Assembly: GCF_030409635.1 (NCBI RefSeq)
Contig: NZ_JAUFQF010000004.1
Coordinates: 2,824,241-2,888,240, forward strand
Source: Vibrio agarivorans
GTDB lineage: Bacteria; Pseudomonadota; Gammaproteobacteria; Enterobacterales; Vibrionaceae
Length of the DNA: 64,000 nucleotides
Direction: 5' to 3'
Part shown: positions 37,002 through 49,473 of the stretch, piece by piece
Layout of the letters: every line of letters starts with the position of its first letter
Position numbering within the stretch: the first letter of the stretch is position 1
Notes under the pieces: model-generated
What the model saw: only the letters and a program-made list of their open reading frames with translations
Told to the model about the DNA's origin: nothing
Databases searched by the model: none
Made by a program: the position numbers and the translations under genes

Positions 37002-38102
37002 TTACCAGTTTCGAATTCTATTCGTGCCTTCGGTTAAACTATTAAAACCACTAATTGTCGGGATTAGTTGGGCAATGACCCTATTCCAGCGAGATACAGG
37101 CGCAGCTGTTACATAAACGATATCGTAAGGCTTTAGTTCAAACTCTGTGCCGATCACCAAAGCGGTTGCATCTTGAATATCAAGCTGATAAATATCTGCC
37201 AAATTGTCTTGATACATCGAGGCTGAACGCACAACAAACACACCCGTAGCATCCGCAGACAGCTCGTTAATCCCTCCTACCGCACTTAATGCTTCCGTAA
37301 GACTCATTCCCGCTCGATCAATTTTGAGAAGCTGTGGTGAGTTGACTTCACCCATCACAAATACTTTTTGACTGTCGTTTCTTGGAATATGAACAATATC
37401 ACCATGGTGGAGTAATCGATTATGCTTCAGATCCCCAGATTGAATGAGGGCGGAGAGTGAAATAACTTCCTCACTCCCATCGCGTGTCAAAACAACATTT
37501 CTCCAATCAGCATCCTGTGATAATCCACCAGCTACATTTATCGCATCTAACAATGTAAGAGGAATATTGGTGAGACTCTGTTGGCTCGGTAAGTTAACTT
37601 CACCTGTGATATAAACTTTTTGAGAACGAAATGCAGCAACGTTTACATCAATTTGTGGGCTCTCAATGTAAAGCGCGAGCTTTTCAGCCAAGACGTCTCT
37701 TACTTGAGTTACCGTTTTACCTGCTACATTCACTGTACCTACATATGGGTAGAATATGCTTCCATCAGAATGGACCCAACTTCCCGCCTCTTCTGAGCTC
37801 CTGTAAGAGCCTGCTGGAATGGTAAGTTCAGGGTGGTCCCAAACGACGATATTAAGTACATCCCCCACCCCAATTCGATATTCATAACTCTGTATCTGCT
37901 GTTCAAGGATTGGATTAGATTGGGCAAGTACCTTTTCAGACGCAAACTGAATAATATTCTCGGAGCTAAGCTTGATGACTGTTACCTCACTTTGAGCAGT
38001 TCTAGCTCCAGTATCAACATCGATATGAGATCCTGGAATAGTGCACGCTTGAATAAGAAATATTGCCAATAACGCGAGACTATTCTTTAATACGCCAGTC
38101 AT
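37002..38102 (-). CDS. wza: Outer-membrane polysaccharide export lipoprotein (Wza type)
   Basis: 366 residues from the ATG at 38102, eight bases after the wzb stop. Lipobox LIQAC near residue 20, then a poly-export domain (EYRIGVGDVLNIVVWDHPEL) and SLBB repeats (KVYITGEVNLPSQQSL and KVFVMGEVNSPQLLKI). It ends in TISGFNSLTEGTNRIRNW, consistent with the C-terminal amphipathic helix that forms the outer-membrane pore in Wza. Forms the translocation channel for capsule or exopolysaccharide. Confidence 0.93.
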   Translation of the reverse strand: MTGVLKNSLALLAIFLIQACTIPGSHIDVDTGARTAQSEVTVIKLSSENIIQFASEKVLAQSNPILEQQIQSYEYRIGVGDVLNIVVWDHPELTIPAGSYRSSEEAGSWVHSDGSIFYPYVGTVNVAGKTVTQVRDVLAEKLALYIESPQIDVNVAAFRSQKVYITGEVNLPSQQSLTNIPLTLLDAINVAGGLSQDADWRNVVLTRDGSEEVISLSALIQSGDLKHNRLLHHGDIVHIPRNDSQKVFVMGEVNSPQLLKIDRAGMSLTEALSAVGGINELSADATGVFVVRSASMYQDNLADIYQLDIQDATALVIGTEFELKPYDIVYVTAAPVSRWNRVIAQLIPTISGFNSLTEGTNRIRNW

Positions 38103-38110
38103 GCGTTGTC

Positions 38111-38545
38111 TCACTGCGGGATTTTTGATGACCAAGCATTTACGGACTGCTCGATCAATTTGTAAACATGGTCAAAAGCTTCTCTGCTTTTATTGTACGG
38201 ATCAGGGATCTCTGCATCACTAAGCCACTTGCCTAATAAAAATGCTTTCCCTCGTGCTTCTGGCGCGAGATGAGACAATAAGGTGAGATGTTCTTTCTCC
38301 ATAACTAGAATTAAATCGTAGCTAGCACACATTTCGCGAGTCAACTTAGTCGCCTTATGGTTTTGAATGTCAAAACCATTGTTTGAGCTCACTTGGATCG
38401 CTAAGTCATCAGCTTTACGACCAGCCACAGCTTCAATTCCTGCAGAATTGATCTGTTTATTAGGAAAAAGTCGCTTTAGAAGTGACTCTGCGGCTGGAGA
38501 ACGGCATATATTGCCGACACAAACAATCAGTATTCTATCAAACAT
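38111..38545 (-). CDS. wzb: Low-molecular-weight protein tyrosine phosphatase (Wzb type)
   Basis: 144 residues. The active-site loop VCVGNICRSP (C-X5-R-S) lies at the N-terminus and the general-acid loop is EIPDPYNKS. It dephosphorylates the Wzc Tyr cluster. The ATG at 38545 is preceded by GAGGAAG; the longer frame lacks a ribosome site. First gene of the wzb-wza-wzc set. Confidence 0.93.
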   Translation of the reverse strand: MFDRILIVCVGNICRSPAAESLLKRLFPNKQINSAGIEAVAGRKADDLAIQVSSNNGFDIQNHKATKLTREMCASYDLILVMEKEHLTLLSHLAPEARGKAFLLGKWLSDAEIPDPYNKSREAFDHVYKLIEQSVNAWSSKIPQ

Positions 38546-38959
38546 GGTTAATGCTTCCTCTCTGGGTCTGCTTTGCCTAAACTTCAAAAACAATGCAATA
38601 TGCACGAAATTGGTTCTTTTTTTTGAAGCAAGGCCTCATTTATGTTTATTTTTTCTATTCAAATCACTGTAATACAACTAACGTGACGCAACTGTTAGAG
38701 ATTTAAAGTCAATTCATCAAATCAATGCAGTTACACTGCGACATATCACACCTCAATAAGTCGCATATCTTGCTTTTGTGCTATACTGAAAACAACCAGA
38801 TCAATCACAGCAATTTGTAACAAAATAAAACACCCCGAACTCCAGGTGACTCCTAAGCATTTGTTTTTTTGGTAAAAAATATTTTGATTTAGTACTTAAA
38901 TTTATTGTTCTCAAAAAAAAGGCGGGCAACACTGCCCGCCTTTTTAGTTATCAATTGAT
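38546..38959. other. Promoter region of wzb-wza-wzc
   Basis: About 370 AT-rich bases without a gene between wzb and the fadH terminator. I see no JUMPstart/ops element and no strong operator. AT-richness suggests possible H-NS silencing (inference). Confidence 0.5.
38913..38945 (-). terminator. fadH terminator
   Basis: GGCGGGCA-ACAC-TGCCCGCC between A8 and T5 runs; works on both strands. It lies 15 bases past the fadH stop on the minus strand. Confidence 0.92.
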
Positions 38960-41029
<2,070 letters not shown>

Positions 41030-41035
41030 TTATAG

Positions 41036-41052
41036 TTATGGTCTGACCAGAA
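41036..41052 (-). promoter_or_regulatory. Candidate FadR operator in the fadH-sppA gap
   Basis: Core TGGTCTGACCAG (41039-41050) reproduces the FadR palindrome TGGTNNGACCAG; the full 17-mer matches the E. coli fadB-type site at 12 positions by my alignment. It lies just upstream of fadH, known in E. coli to be a FadR target, and fadR is in this window. Confidence 0.6.
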
Positions 41053-41210
41053 TAGGCAGGCAAAAACTAAAAATCAAACATGCGTTTACATTTTTGCAAC
41101 AACGATCAATGTCAGTTTTTCACCTAAAGTTGTTAGATAGCTCGGCATCACGTAGGATTAGGGGCTCTCTCCCTGTACAGACAGGATGCGGACTTCACTG
41201 TGGAGATATA

Positions 41211-43067
41211 ATGAAAACTCTGTTTAAGTTTATCGGCATGATATTCAAAGGCTTTTGGAAAGCGATAACCTTCATCCGAATGGCGCTTGCCAACCTACTT
41301 TTCTTGGTATTTATTGCCGTTCTTTTCTTTACCTTTAAACAAGCTGAGCAGGTCACAGCATTGCCAGAAGTGAAAAAAGAGTCAGCGCTTATTGTTAACA
41401 TTTCAGGACCAATCGTAGAAGAGCGCTCTTACCTTAACCCGATGGACTCGATTACAGGCTCTCTTCTTGGCAGCGAAATGCCACGCGAAAACGTGCTGTT
41501 TGATATTGTCGACACCATCCGCCATGCGCAGGATGATCCACAAATCACAGGCATTGTGCTTGCGCTCAATGAAATGCCAGAAACCAACCTCACAAAGCTT
41601 CGCTATATCGCTAAAGCGCTGACAGAGTTTCGCACTTCGGGTAAACCTGTCTATGCAGCTGGCGGTATGTACAACCAAAGCCAGTACTCCCTCGCAAGCT
41701 ATGCCGATAAGATTTTTCTCTCTCCTGATGGCGGCGTTATGCTAAAAGGCTACAGCGCCTACAACCTGTATTACAAAGCGCTGTTAGAGAAGCTCGATGT
41801 TAACACTCATGTATTCCGAGTCGGTACTTACAAATCTGCGATTGAGCCCTTTACTCGTGATGACATGTCACCAGAGGCGAAAGAAGCAGCTTCACGTTGG
41901 TTGAGCCAAATGTGGGGAGCGTATGTTGATGATGTGGCAAGCAACCGTGACATCAAACCGGAAGCTCTAAACCCTTCTATGGAAGAGTTCTTGGCGTTGA
42001 TGAAAGAAGTCAATGGCGATGTCGCTGCTCTTGCACTGAAAATCGGTTTAGTTGATGAGCTGGCAACGCGCCAAGAGATCCGCGCTCAAATGGCGGATGT
42101 TTTTGGAGCAAAAGGCAAAGACAGCTATAACGCAATTGGTTTCTACGAATACCAGAACACCTTCTTTAACGATTACTCAAGCGCCAGCGATGACATCGCC
42201 GTTGTGGTGGTAAGTGGTGCGATTATGGATGGCCGTCAACAGCGTAATACTGTGGGTGGTGATACAACAGCTGCGCTTCTTCGCCAAGCACGCAACGATG
42301 ATGACGTCAAAGCTGTGGTATTGCGAGTCGATAGCCCGGGTGGTAGCGCATTTGCTTCGGAAGTGATTCGTCACGAAGTGGTCGCCTTGCGTCAGGCCGG
42401 TAAGCCTGTTGTCGTCTCAATGTCGAGTTTGGCGGCATCCGGTGGTTACTGGGTTTCAATGAGCGCCGATAAGATAATCGCTCAACCAACCACTCTCACC
42501 GGCTCTATCGGTGTCTTTAGTGTGATTACCACCTTCGAGAAAGGCCTAGATAATATTGGCGTGAATACTGATGGCATCGGCACCTCACCGTTTTCGGGTG
42601 TGGGCGTGACAACCGGCCTGTCTGATGGCGCTTCACAGGCGATTCAGCTAGGCGTAGAGCATGCCTATAGTCGCTTTACTGGTCTGGTTGCAGAAGGTCG
42701 TAACATCGATATCAACGAGATGCAAAAGATTGCAGAAGGCCGAGTTTGGACTGGTCAAGATGCGATGAACCTAGGTCTGGTTGATGAGATGGGTGATTTC
42801 GATGATGCCCTAGCCGCAGCGGCTGAGTTAGCCGAGTTAGACGACTACAATGTGCATTGGGTGCAAGAGCCTCTCTCTCCTGTTCAACAGTTCCTCAATG
42901 AAATGTTCAATCAAGTTTCTATTGCTGCATTCGAGCATTTTAATGTCTCGCTTCCATCAGCGATTACGCCGATCACCGAGCAAATGACTCAGGATGCAAA
43001 CCTGCTAAATAGTTTCAATGACCCTAAAGGTCATTATGCCTTGTGCTTGAACTGTAACCTGCTCTAG
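41211..43067 (+). CDS. sppA: Signal peptide peptidase SppA (protease IV)
   Basis: 618 residues from the ATG at 41211 with GGAGAT upstream, the same length as E. coli SppA. N-terminal membrane anchor (LANLLFLVFIAVLFFTF), two tandem S49 peptidase domains. The catalytic Lys is in FRVGTYKSAIEPF of the first and the Ser in LAASGGYWVSM of the second, as in the family. It degrades signal peptides left in the inner membrane. Confidence 0.94.
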   Translation: MKTLFKFIGMIFKGFWKAITFIRMALANLLFLVFIAVLFFTFKQAEQVTALPEVKKESALIVNISGPIVEERSYLNPMDSITGSLLGSEMPRENVLFDIVDTIRHAQDDPQITGIVLALNEMPETNLTKLRYIAKALTEFRTSGKPVYAAGGMYNQSQYSLASYADKIFLSPDGGVMLKGYSAYNLYYKALLEKLDVNTHVFRVGTYKSAIEPFTRDDMSPEAKEAASRWLSQMWGAYVDDVASNRDIKPEALNPSMEEFLALMKEVNGDVAALALKIGLVDELATRQEIRAQMADVFGAKGKDSYNAIGFYEYQNTFFNDYSSASDDIAVVVVSGAIMDGRQQRNTVGGDTTAALLRQARNDDDVKAVVLRVDSPGGSAFASEVIRHEVVALRQAGKPVVVSMSSLAASGGYWVSMSADKIIAQPTTLTGSIGVFSVITTFEKGLDNIGVNTDGIGTSPFSGVGVTTGLSDGASQAIQLGVEHAYSRFTGLVAEGRNIDINEMQKIAEGRVWTGQDAMNLGLVDEMGDFDDALAAAAELAELDDYNVHWVQEPLSPVQQFLNEMFNQVSIAAFEHFNVSLPSAITPITEQMTQDANLLNSFNDPKGHYALCLNCNLL

Positions 43068-43114
43068 ACAGTTCAACTAAAAAGCCGTGTCAGGCTGGCG
43101 ATTTGCTCTAGACT

Positions 43115-43149
43115 AAAAGGACGCTGGTTATATAATTAGCGTCCTTTTT
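43115..43149 (+). terminator. sppA terminator
   Basis: AAAAGGACGCT pairs with AGCGTCCTTTTT over a 12-base loop. It ends about 20 bases before the ansA ATG, so ansA needs readthrough or a promoter in the stem region. Confidence 0.85.
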
Positions 43150-43168
43150 CCTATTCTGAAGCAGCCCT

Positions 43169-44182
43169 ATGACTAGAAAGCATATCTACATCGCATACAC
43201 TGGCGGCACCATCGGCATGCAAAAGTCCGATCATGGTTATATTCCTGTTGCTGGTTTTATGGAGAAACAACTGGCAAGCATGCCAGAGTTCCATAGACCA
43301 GAAATGCCAGAATATACGATCCATGAGTATGAGCCATTGATCGACTCATCAGATATGACGCCAAAGGACTGGCAACAGATTGCAGATGATATTCGCGACA
43401 ACTACGACAAGTATGATGGCTTTGTGATTTTGCACGGCACAGATACGATGGCTTACACCGCGTCTGCACTGTCATTTATGCTAGAAAATCTCGCAAAACC
43501 GGTTATCGTCACTGGCTCACAAATTCCGCTTGCAGAGCTTCGTTCTGATGGCCAGGCAAACCTACTCAATGCCCTGCATATTGCTGCGAATTACCCAATC
43601 AATGAAGTGACCCTGTTTTTCAACAATCAATTGATGCGTGGCAACCGCAGTACAAAATCTCACGCTGATGGTTTTAGTGCTTTCACCTCACCGAACTTGC
43701 CCGCACTTTTAGAAGCTGGGATCAGCATAAAAGTCAGTAATGGTGTTGAAGTCAATGAAAGGCCTGAAGGTGAGTTCACCGTGCATAACATCACACCACA
43801 ACCGATTGGCGTGATTACCATGTATCCTGGTATCTCTCACGAAGTCATTCGCAATACCCTTCGCCAACCCGTCAATGCGATGATCCTATTGACCTTTGGT
43901 GTCGGCAACGCACCGCAAAATCCCGAACTTCTTGCTCACCTAAAAGAAGCCTCGGAGCGAGGTGTTATTGTCGTCAACTTGACTCAGTGTTTGGCAGGTA
44001 AAGTCAACATGGGTGGTTACGCGACCGGTTGTGCTCTTGCAGATGCCGGCGTGATCAGTGGCTTTGACATGACACCCGAAGCAGCTCTGGCTAAGTTGCA
44101 TTACTTACTCAGCCAAAATTTGGGTTATGAAGAGATCAAACAACAGATGCAGCAAGTCTTGCGTGGCGAGATGAGTCTGTAA
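43169..44182 (+). CDS. ansA: L-asparaginase I, cytoplasmic
   Basis: 337 residues (E. coli AnsA 338). Has the N-terminal asparaginase motif YTGGTIGMQ and the second motif FVILHGTDTMAYTASALSFM. No signal peptide, so the low-affinity cytoplasmic type I enzyme that makes aspartate and ammonia. Ribosome site is weak. Confidence 0.94.
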   Translation: MTRKHIYIAYTGGTIGMQKSDHGYIPVAGFMEKQLASMPEFHRPEMPEYTIHEYEPLIDSSDMTPKDWQQIADDIRDNYDKYDGFVILHGTDTMAYTASALSFMLENLAKPVIVTGSQIPLAELRSDGQANLLNALHIAANYPINEVTLFFNNQLMRGNRSTKSHADGFSAFTSPNLPALLEAGISIKVSNGVEVNERPEGEFTVHNITPQPIGVITMYPGISHEVIRNTLRQPVNAMILLTFGVGNAPQNPELLAHLKEASERGVIVVNLTQCLAGKVNMGGYATGCALADAGVISGFDMTPEAALAKLHYLLSQNLGYEEIKQQMQQVLRGEMSL

Positions 44183-44254
44183 CCCTTTTAGTTAATTTCT
44201 CACACAAATAAGATAGAAAAGACACTTTATGTGCTTTTTTATGACCAATTTGCT

Positions 44255-44287
44255 AAAAAAGGTAGCCATTGTGGCTACCTTTTTTTT
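44255..44287. terminator. Convergent terminator between ansA and yeaC
   Basis: AAAAAAGGTAGCC-ATTGT-GGCTACCTTTTTTT, a strong symmetric hairpin with A and T tracts, serving ansA and yeaC. Confidence 0.92.
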
Positions 44288-44317
44288 ATCATCACGTCAC
44301 AACAAAAGAGAAACGGC

Positions 44318-44608
44318 TCAAGCCTCGCTTTCAGAAACCTTAAAGCGAGCAATGTCTTCCTGCTGTGCTTGAAACTGGCGCTTCAACTCACTCTTAGATT
44401 TAAACGCAATATCACCACCGGCTGCGACTGTCATGTGCTGTGCTTCGGTGTTGTGTTTGGATTGATATAGCATCACGGCTTGCATACAAGAGTCGCGCTG
44501 AGCTTGCGTTAATGTTTGGCCTTCTGGCCAACGACCAGTCTCTACAGCATAGCTTAATCGCTGATAGACCTCTGGAGTGATTGCTTCAAGAAGTTGGTTT
44601 ACATCCAT
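44318..44608 (-). CDS. yeaC: YeaC family protein (DUF1315)
   Basis: 96 residues from the ATG at 44608, with AAGGA eight bases upstream. Sequence MDVNQLLEAITPEVYQRLSYAVETGRWPEG and QAVMLYQSKHN match the DUF1315 family. Soluble, function unknown. Close to msrB-gapA-yeaD here, as in enterobacteria. Confidence 0.85.
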   Translation of the reverse strand: MDVNQLLEAITPEVYQRLSYAVETGRWPEGQTLTQAQRDSCMQAVMLYQSKHNTEAQHMTVAAGGDIAFKSKSELKRQFQAQQEDIARFKVSESEA

Positions 44609-44775
44609 AATAAGAATCCTTGTTATCACGGTATCTTTATTAAACGTATATTCAACCTCTACAGTTCAATTGGATACCTTTAATGCACATCTGAAATCTT
44701 TTGTTACAAAAACAATAACTCGCTGGTAAAACCAGTCAACCGTCAGACAATTAATAAGCGGAATTGATCACGCAT

Positions 44776-45597
44776 ATGATGAATCAGTTGGCAAAAATAG
44801 GCGCGATGATCGCCTCTCTTACCCTCCTCAATGGGTGCTTTGATAACACAACCGATACAGATAGGTTGTGTCAAGACAACCCTGCTTTGCAGTGTGAATA
44901 TCTCAATATGGATGATGGACAATGCCGCATCCCACGAACCGATCTGGTGTGGCACAAATATGAGGTACAAAAACACCCGACTGATGTTAACAAAATTAAA
45001 GAGATCGAACTTGTTTCAGCATATCGTGGTTGCTTAGAACTATCAGCTCAAATCGAGCCAATTGATGGCCGCGATAGAAAAACCCACCGTGTAGAAACCA
45101 TGATCTACATGGGGGAGGAGCAAGCTCGCCTCACAGAAAACCTAAAATCACGCAATTCTGCAGAAGTGCTGTATTTCCTTTGGTCGAAAACAGGAGATGA
45201 AAGCGCTCGCCGACAATTTCTGCAACGTGAAGGACATCCAGAGCTAGACACCGCGTCAATGCAATACGCTCTCGCCACATTTTACAGTTCAAGAAACGAA
45301 CAAAAAACAGAACAACTCCTGCACCGATCACTAGAGCTAACAGGAGCCACTGCGCCTAATGTTGAGATTTTCAAAACCCTTAGTAGCTTGTATTACCGAA
45401 ACAAAAAAGCGGAGCAAGCCTACTTATGGTCAATGATCGCGAAAGCACATGGCGTTCCAATTGCATCAGATGAAGAGTTGTCTTACTTATATCGTGACCT
45501 AGATTCAGCTCAGAAAACCGAACTCAACAAGCAAGTTGACGTAATTTTGCAAGAAGTTGAACTCGGGTCCTACCAAAGCCGCAGTATTAAGTTATAG
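44776..45597 (+). CDS. DUF2989 family lipoprotein
   Basis: 273 residues. Lipobox LLNGC after a short signal peptide, then a Cys-containing N-terminal part (RLCQDNPALQCEYLNMDDGQC) and Sel1/TPR-like helical repeats (ALATFYSSRNEQKTEQLLHRSLE; LYYRNKKAEQAYLWSMIAKAHG). Matches DUF2989. Probably periplasmic face of a membrane, protein-binding. The ATG at 44776 or the next codon may be the start. Confidence 0.75.
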   Translation: MMNQLAKIGAMIASLTLLNGCFDNTTDTDRLCQDNPALQCEYLNMDDGQCRIPRTDLVWHKYEVQKHPTDVNKIKEIELVSAYRGCLELSAQIEPIDGRDRKTHRVETMIYMGEEQARLTENLKSRNSAEVLYFLWSKTGDESARRQFLQREGHPELDTASMQYALATFYSSRNEQKTEQLLHRSLELTGATAPNVEIFKTLSSLYYRNKKAEQAYLWSMIAKAHGVPIASDEELSYLYRDLDSAQKTELNKQVDVILQEVELGSYQSRSIKL

Positions 45598-45651
45598 GTT
45601 CAAAAGAGTCGCCACTTTAGGCAACTCTAGATTGTGGCAACCTAATGACAA

Positions 45652-46050
45652 TCAGCTTTCAGTTTTGTCAAAAATTAACGAAACTGAATTGACGCAAAAA
45701 CGCTCGCCGGTTGTCGGAGGGCCATCAGGAAAAACATGGCCTAGATGGCTATCGCAGCGAGCACAGCGGATCTCTGTACGCACCATTCCGTGACTGGTAT
45801 CACTCAAGTAACGAATTGCCTCGCTATTTATCGGGGCATCGAAACTCGGCCAGCCACAGCCTGAATCAAACTTGTTGTCAGACTCAAATAGCGGGGCCTC
45901 ACAACAGGTGCAGTTATAGACACCAGTATCACGGTTATGCAGTAACGTTCCCGAGAATGGTGGCTCCGTGCCCTGCTCTCGGCAAACTCGAAATTCTTCC
46001 TCACTCAGTTCCTGACGCCATACGGCATCAGGCTTCTCTATCTTTTCCAT
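45652..46050 (-). CDS. msrB: Peptide-methionine (R)-S-oxide reductase
   Basis: 132 residues. Zinc ligands in CTCCEAPLF and [10 protein letters not shown], catalytic Cys in [11 protein letters not shown], and [14 protein letters not shown]. Repairs methionine-R-sulfoxide in oxidised proteins. Divergent from gapA, an arrangement shared with enterobacteria. The ATG at 46050 is favoured over an upstream TTG. Confidence 0.95.
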   Translation of the reverse strand: MEKIEKPDAVWRQELSEEEFRVCREQGTEPPFSGTLLHNRDTGVYNCTCCEAPLFESDNKFDSGCGWPSFDAPINSEAIRYLSDTSHGMVRTEIRCARCDSHLGHVFPDGPPTTGERFCVNSVSLIFDKTES

Positions 46051-47413
<1,363 letters not shown>

Positions 47414-47452
47414 TTACTTAGATTAAGCGTTTAGCATAGAATTATGTTGAAG

Positions 47453-47478
47453 AAAGGCGACTTTAGGGTCGCCTTTTT
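47453..47478 (+). terminator. gapA terminator
   Basis: AAAGGCGAC-TTTAGG-GTCGCCTTTTT. Compact stem with a T-tract, about 40 bases past the gapA stop. Confidence 0.92.
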
Positions 47479-47581
47479 AGTGCCTGTAATTTGCGTTTAG
47501 TCTCAATAGCAATGGGACACATCTTCACCCATTGCTCTTTAGATTATTATCGTTATTACCTTGCCCTTTGGAGTGAAAACA

Positions 47582-48463
47582 ATGGACTACTCAACTCTCC
47601 CAACCGTTAGTGCCCTATCTGATTGCGTGACCATCGCACAGCTTGAAGACATTAAAATCGTTCGCGTTCAACATGAAAAAGCCTCTGCGGCGATATCTCT
47701 TCACGGCGGTCATGTGATGTCATTTATCCCAACAGGCAAGCCAGATTTAATTTGGATGAGCAAAGAAGCGAAATTCGATGGCAAAGCTGCCCTTCGTGGC
47801 GGTATCCCTGTTTGCTGGCCTTGGTTTGGTCGCATTGCCACGCCTGCGCACGGCTTTGCCCGCACTACACAATGGGAGCTAGTAGAGCATCGTGAAAACG
47901 ACAATGGTGTGATTGTTGAGCTTGCTCTTTACCCTTCTGAAGAGACTCATGACATTTGGCCACATATGTTTGACGCACGATTGATTGTCGAGGTCTCTGA
48001 TGTGTTGAAGGTGTCACTGCATGTGACCAACATTGACGACCAAGCCTGGACTTTCTCTGGCGCTCTACACACTTACCTTAATGTTGGCGATATTCTTAAC
48101 ACTCAAACGCGCGGCATGGGGCTTGAGTACATAGATAGCTTGCAAAACGGTAAAGTGTGCCAAGGTGAAGATACACTGATCCTCAGCGATACGATTGATC
48201 GCGTCTACACCCAACCAGAGGCGCAAATTGTGGTTGAAGATCCAGCCCTTGAGCGTAACATTAGTGTCGAAAACCAAGGTCATAACTCCGCCGTACTATG
48301 GAACCCATGGGCGGAAGGCGCAAAAGGGATGGGCGACATGAACGATGATGGTTATCAGACTATGCTGTGTGTTGAATCGACTGTACACGCGAATAGCCTT
48401 GAACAAGGGATGACTTTGCAGCCAGGCGAGTCGCATGTTTTAGCAACGATTATCTCGGCATAA
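47582..48463 (+). CDS. yeaD: D-hexose-6-phosphate mutarotase
   Basis: 293 residues from the ATG at 47582, with GGAGTG upstream. Aldose-1-epimerase fold: RGGIPVCWPWFG, HGFARTTQWEL and the Glu in CVESTVHANSLEQG-type segment near the end. It interconverts anomers of glucose-6-phosphate and feeds glycolysis beside gapA, as in E. coli. Confidence 0.92.
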   Translation: MDYSTLPTVSALSDCVTIAQLEDIKIVRVQHEKASAAISLHGGHVMSFIPTGKPDLIWMSKEAKFDGKAALRGGIPVCWPWFGRIATPAHGFARTTQWELVEHRENDNGVIVELALYPSEETHDIWPHMFDARLIVEVSDVLKVSLHVTNIDDQAWTFSGALHTYLNVGDILNTQTRGMGLEYIDSLQNGKVCQGEDTLILSDTIDRVYTQPEAQIVVEDPALERNISVENQGHNSAVLWNPWAEGAKGMGDMNDDGYQTMLCVESTVHANSLEQGMTLQPGESHVLATIISA

Positions 48464-48474
48464 ACCCTCGCATT

Positions 48475-48503
48475 GGGGCTATGCTGATGCTTTAGCCCCT
48501 TTT
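48475..48503 (+). terminator. yeaD terminator
   Basis: GGGGCTA-loop-TAGCCCC followed by TTTT, 12 bases past the yeaD stop. Confidence 0.82.
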
Positions 48504-48548
48504 CAATTCCTGTTAGACTTAGCGCACTTTTTCTAACGATTGTATGCT

Positions 48549-49355
48549 ATGTCTTACCAATGCCCCCTTTGTCATCTGTCCCTCAGTCTCACCGAACGCA
48601 CCTATCGTTGCGCCAATAATCACAGCTTCGACTTAGCCAAAGAAGGTTATGTCAACCTTATGCCTGTGCAGCACAAACGCTCTAAAGATCCGGGTGATAA
48701 CAAAGAGATGATGCAGGCAAGACGTCGCTTTCTTGAGCACGACTACTACGCACCGTTGCGTGATAGCGTTGCAAAACTGTGTTTAGAAAATAACCAATCT
48801 GATCAGCCTACGATTCTCGATATTGGCTGTGGTGAAGGCTACTACACAGCTTACATCGCCGAGAAAACCCAAGCGCAGGTTTATGGACTTGATATCTCAA
48901 AAGCGATGGTTAAGCATGCCGCAAAACGCTACCGCGAGGTTGATTTTACTGTCGCCTCTAGTCAGCGGCTACCTTTTGCTGACAACACATTGAGTACCAT
49001 TGTGCGTATCTATGCCCCTTGTCAGCACGATGAACTCTATCGCACGCTGAAAGATCAAGGGATCATTATCACCGTAACACCAGCGGCAAGACACCTCTAT
49101 CAACTGCGTGAACTGATTTACAGTGATGTTCGCCTACATGATGAGCAACCGGAAGTCATCGAAGGTTTTGAGTTAGAATCGGACGAAAAATTGAGCTACC
49201 CAATGCACCTTTCGGGATCAGATGCGTATGACCTATTGCAGATGACACCATTTGCGTGGAAAGCCACGCCCGAAGTCGTCAATAACCTCAAAGCAAGTGA
49301 GACCTTCATCTGCGAAACGGATTTTTCAGTCAGAGTTTATCGAAAAACAAACTAA
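48549..49355 (+). CDS. rlmA: 23S rRNA (guanine-745-N1)-methyltransferase
   Basis: 268 residues (E. coli RlmA 269). N-terminal zinc ligands Cys5, Cys8, Cys21 and His25 (YQCPLCHL; CANNHSF) and a SAM-binding motif ILDIGCGEGYY. It methylates G745 in helix 35 of 23S rRNA. The ATG at 48549 is favoured; the ribosome site is weak. Confidence 0.93.
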   Translation: MSYQCPLCHLSLSLTERTYRCANNHSFDLAKEGYVNLMPVQHKRSKDPGDNKEMMQARRRFLEHDYYAPLRDSVAKLCLENNQSDQPTILDIGCGEGYYTAYIAEKTQAQVYGLDISKAMVKHAAKRYREVDFTVASSQRLPFADNTLSTIVRIYAPCQHDELYRTLKDQGIIITVTPAARHLYQLRELIYSDVRLHDEQPEVIEGFELESDEKLSYPMHLSGSDAYDLLQMTPFAWKATPEVVNNLKASETFICETDFSVRVYRKTN

Positions 49356-49422
49356 GTAGCTTGAACACCAATTCGGTGCGAATTAAGCAAAAGCTCGCTG
49401 CTCTGTTTGCCAATATGTTGCG

Positions 49423-49451
49423 CCTCTCTTAGACTGAACAGAAAAGAGAGG
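49423..49451. repeat. Inverted repeat upstream of the ChaN-like gene
   Basis: CCTCTCTT (49423-49430) and AAGAGAGG (49444-49451) are complementary, loop 13 bases. It lies 23 bases before the ATG of the ChaN-like gene and has no T-tract, so a leader hairpin or operator is possible. Confidence 0.4.
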
Positions 49452-49473
49452 TTCGATGTGAAAGGAAAACACC

